Shown here in pieces: positions 62,195 to 64,000 of a stretch of DNA of 64,000 nt. Origin of the DNA: Chromatiaceae bacterium (GTDB lineage: Bacteria; Pseudomonadota; Gammaproteobacteria; Chromatiales; Chromatiaceae); contig JACKMU010000006.1 of assembly GCA_024235215.1 (NCBI GenBank), positions 248,001 to 312,000 on the forward strand, in the 5' to 3' direction. The stretch's first letter is position 1, and every line of letters begins with the position of its first letter. The notes below the pieces were generated by a model. That model saw nothing but the letters and a program-made list of their open reading frames with translations. It searched no databases and was not told the DNA's origin. The position numbers and the translations under genes are program-made.

Positions 62195-62635
62195 ATGAAC
62201 AAGATCGAGGCCTTATCGGCGATCCGCCGTGCCAAGTCCGCCCATCTCAAGTGGCGGGCATTTGCTCAGGCATTGATCGCCGGTGTCCCTGTCACCGATG
62301 ACAAGGTGCCGAAACTGCACACCGAATGCGACTTCGGTAAGTGGTACTACGGGGATGCCAAGAAACATCTCTGGCACCTGGATGCCTATCAAGGGATCGA
62401 GTCCCCCCACGAAATGCTGCATGCTATCTATGGGCGTATCTTCAATATTCTCCACGGTATGGAAGGAGAGAGACTCTTCTCCCGCCTCTTTACCACCAAG
62501 GCGGAGCGGGAGCGGCGTCGCTCCGAGATAGCCCAAAACCTGCTGGTCGAGCTGGTAGCCGTCTCCGAGACGCTGTTGCGGGCCATAGAGATCCTGGAAA
62601 TCGAAGTCCAGGCCACACCCACGTTGCCGGATTGA
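62195..62635 (+). CDS. Free-standing CZB-domain (zinc-binding) protein
   Basis: A 146-residue cytoplasmic protein consisting of a chemoreceptor zinc-binding (CZB) domain. The conserved HLKW helix start, the CDFGKWYYGDAKKHLW zinc motif with its cysteine, and the following histidine (SPHEMLHAIYG) form the expected 3-His/1-Cys site. CZB domains usually sit at the end of chemoreceptors or diguanylate cyclases and sense zinc or hypochlorite; this one stands alone. GGAGGAGACC precedes the ATG. Confidence 0.88.
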   Translation: MNKIEALSAIRRAKSAHLKWRAFAQALIAGVPVTDDKVPKLHTECDFGKWYYGDAKKHLWHLDAYQGIESPHEMLHAIYGRIFNILHGMEGERLFSRLFTTKAERERRRSEIAQNLLVELVAVSETLLRAIEILEIEVQATPTLPD

Positions 62636-62732
62636 CCAGGGTCCGCACCGCGGCCCTCCCGTTAGCCTGTCACCTGTGCATCGTCACCGATATCGGTGCC
62701 TTATGCCGGAGTGACGGCCCTGTACCCCGGGA

Positions 62733-63401
62733 TCAGGGTGTTACTCCACGTGCGGGCTTGTCTTCGGTGATGATTTCGAAACCGAGATCGCGGAGGTGTT
62801 GGTCGATCTGGTCAGGGTTGTCGGCGATGTAACGCACGATCACGGTACGCCTCTCTCTGCTGGATTCGGAGGTGGGCGAAACCACCGATGAGATATAACC
62901 ACCAGCGTCGCTGATCTTGTTGAGAAAATTGGCCAGTTCTCTCACCTTGTTGGGTAGTTTTACGGCAATGCGAGTGGTCTCGTTCAGATTGCTGCCGGTG
63001 ATGTCCAGGAAGAAGTCGAGTATGTCGGTCTCGCTGACCACGCCGACGACACGCCCCTCCTCCACCACTGGGAGACAGCCGATTTTGTTTTCGCGGATAA
63101 TCTGACCCGCTTTCTCGATCAGGGTGCGGCGAGTGCAGCTGAACGGTTTTTTATCCATCAACTGACCGACTGTCACCTTGGATGTGAGGTAGTTGACCTC
63201 ACCGACACTCAACGTGGTGATAGCAGAAGGCTCAGCCTGGAGCAGGTGCTGGCGGCCGAACATCCCGACCAAGCGATTGTCGCGGTCAACCACCGGCAGG
63301 TAGCGGCGGTTGCGCTGTTTCATCAGATGGGAAGCCTGGCTGATTTTCATCTCCTGGGTGACGCTGTCAACCTCCCGGGACATGATCTGTTCAACGTACA
63401 T
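62733..63401 (-). CDS. CBS domain pair with C-terminal ACT-like domain
   Basis: A 222-residue protein. Residues 1-60 and 75-135 are two CBS domains (MYVEQIMSREVDSVTQEMKI and VGQLMDKKPFSCTRRTLIEK; RRYLPVVDRDNRLVGM and IGCLPVVEEGRVVGVVSETD). Residues 140-215 look like an ACT domain (RIAVKLPNKVRELANFLNKI). Such proteins bind adenosine nucleotides or amino acids and regulate a partner. It starts just downstream of livF in the same direction (24 bases), so it may act on the branched-chain amino acid ABC transporter or on acetoin/amino acid use. Confidence 0.88.
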   Translation of the reverse strand: MYVEQIMSREVDSVTQEMKISQASHLMKQRNRRYLPVVDRDNRLVGMFGRQHLLQAEPSAITTLSVGEVNYLTSKVTVGQLMDKKPFSCTRRTLIEKAGQIIRENKIGCLPVVEEGRVVGVVSETDILDFFLDITGSNLNETTRIAVKLPNKVRELANFLNKISDAGGYISSVVSPTSESSRERRTVIVRYIADNPDQIDQHLRDLGFEIITEDKPARGVTP

Positions 63402-63425
63402 GTTTTTCGACCTCCAACGAGTGCA

Positions 63426-64000
63426 TCAGTGTCCCAGATAGGCGCGCCGCACCGCTTCGTCGGCCAGCAGTTCATCGGCGGCTGCGCCAAGGATGACACG
63501 ACCGGTCTCCAGCACATAGCCGCGGTCGGCAATACGCAACGCAGCGTTGGCGTTCTGCTCCACCAGCAGGATGGTGACACCCTTGTCGTTCAGCTCCCTG
63601 ATCACGCGGAATATCTCCTCGACCAGCAGCGGTGCCAATCCCATCGAAGGCTCATCGAGCAGTAGCAAACGCGGCCTTCCGAGCAGTGCGCGCCCGATCG
63701 CGAGCATCTGCTGCTGTCCACCCGACAGTGTGCCGGCGGTCTGTTTCCGCTTCTCCTTCAGTATAGGAAAAAGCTGATAGATCCCGTCGAGTTCCTGGTC
63801 GAGCCGATCCTGGTCGGAGCGCAGAGAGTAGCCACCGAGCCGCAGATTGTCTTCCACGCTCAGTGGTGCGAACACCTGGCGCCCTTCCGGCACATGACAG
63901 ATGCCAGACTGGACGATCTTGTGACTCGCCATCCGCGAGATCTCCCTGTCATCGAAGGAGATGGATCCACCCGAAGCTCGCTGTACACCGGAGAGCGTCA
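63426..64000 (-). CDS. livF: Branched-chain amino acid ABC transporter ATP-binding protein LivF, 5' end cut by window
   Basis: The visible 190 or so residues are the C-terminal four fifths of a LivF-type ATPase. The signature LSGGQQQMLAIGRALLGRP, Walker B RLLLLDEPSMGLAPLLVEE and the switch histidine region replaced by LLVEQNANAALRIADR are all typical of LivF, as is ending in AYLGH. Walker A lies outside the window. The upstream genes (livG, permeases, binding protein) are expected to the right. Substrates of such systems range from amino acids to urea and amides. Confidence 0.92.
   Translation of the reverse strand, partial: TLSGVQRASGGSISFDDREISRMASHKIVQSGICHVPEGRQVFAPLSVEDNLRLGGYSLRSDQDRLDQELDGIYQLFPILKEKRKQTAGTLSGGQQQMLAIGRALLGRPRLLLLDEPSMGLAPLLVEEIFRVIRELNDKGVTILLVEQNANAALRIADRGYVLETGRVILGAAADELLADEAVRRAYLGH

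Noticed and set aside
1..64000. CRISPR arrays, prophage genes and rRNA operons
   Set aside because: No regularly spaced direct repeats, phage structural genes or rRNA-like sequence were seen on either strand.

Overview
The window looks like a chromosomal segment from a sulfur-oxidising gammaproteobacterium of the Chromatiales / Sedimenticola / Thiodiazotropha kind. This rests on three sulfur-globule-type envelope proteins in a row, a TauE/SafE-type exporter, gammaproteobacterial housekeeping genes (sodB, rnt, mlaA, grxD, aceEF-lpd, sthA, argG), and a chemotaxis-rich gene set. The taxonomic placement is inference; no rRNA or tRNA gene was seen.

Layout. 0-9 kb is core: the end of sodB, an HDOD protein, a DUF302 protein, zwf-pgl in overlapping order, an asparagine-synthase-type amidotransferase resembling AsnO, a CopD-like membrane protein, grxD, rnt and mlaA. 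9.2-11.6 kb is a cluster of three paralogous secreted Gly/Tyr-rich proteins that resemble sulfur globule proteins. Two of them carry long charged coiled-coil tails. Strong terminators and a conspicuous 25-bp palindrome next to a sigma70-like promoter separate the third gene. 11.9-18 kb holds the pyruvate dehydrogenase genes aceE-aceF and lpdA. 18-26 kb holds an esterase, a HerA-type ATPase, argG, a DUF523 protein, a secreted Cys-repeat protein and sthA. 26-34 kb holds two chemoreceptors, an EF-hand membrane protein and a PhnD-like binding protein.

34-41.8 kb is a metabolic module: two different malyl-CoA/citramalyl-CoA lyases, a mesaconyl-CoA C1-C4 CoA transferase, a mesaconyl-C4-CoA hydratase and a long acyl-CoA:carboxylate CoA-transferase. 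Together they match the second half of the 3-hydroxypropionate bi-cycle (propionyl-CoA + glyoxylate to pyruvate + acetyl-CoA). The mesaconyl-C1-CoA hydratase is not in the window. A sulfite-exporter-family gene lies on the opposite strand inside the module.

42-48.9 kb is accessory: a CDGSH protein, a LysR gene reduced by internal deletion, three degenerate copies of a REP-like repeat, a divergent DUF6502/DUF5666 locus with paired operator-like palindromes, a DUF2242 lipoprotein and an HBM-type chemoreceptor.

49.2-58 kb is a tightly packed minus-strand island resembling a DISARM-type antiphage locus: drmA, drmB, a UvrD-like ATPase/helicase, an unrecognised 518-residue protein and a NERD-nuclease/helicase fusion. 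No methyltransferase or PLD gene is present. drmA is broken by two frameshifts and a large internal deletion that removes the DExH region, while the other four genes are intact. This is the least conventional part of the window.

58.2-64 kb holds an RND efflux permease without an adaptor gene, a decayed REP-associated tyrosine transposase whose stop codon overlaps a CTGACCCC motif shared with one of the REP-like repeats, a free-standing CZB zinc-binding protein, a CBS-ACT protein and the 3' part of livF.
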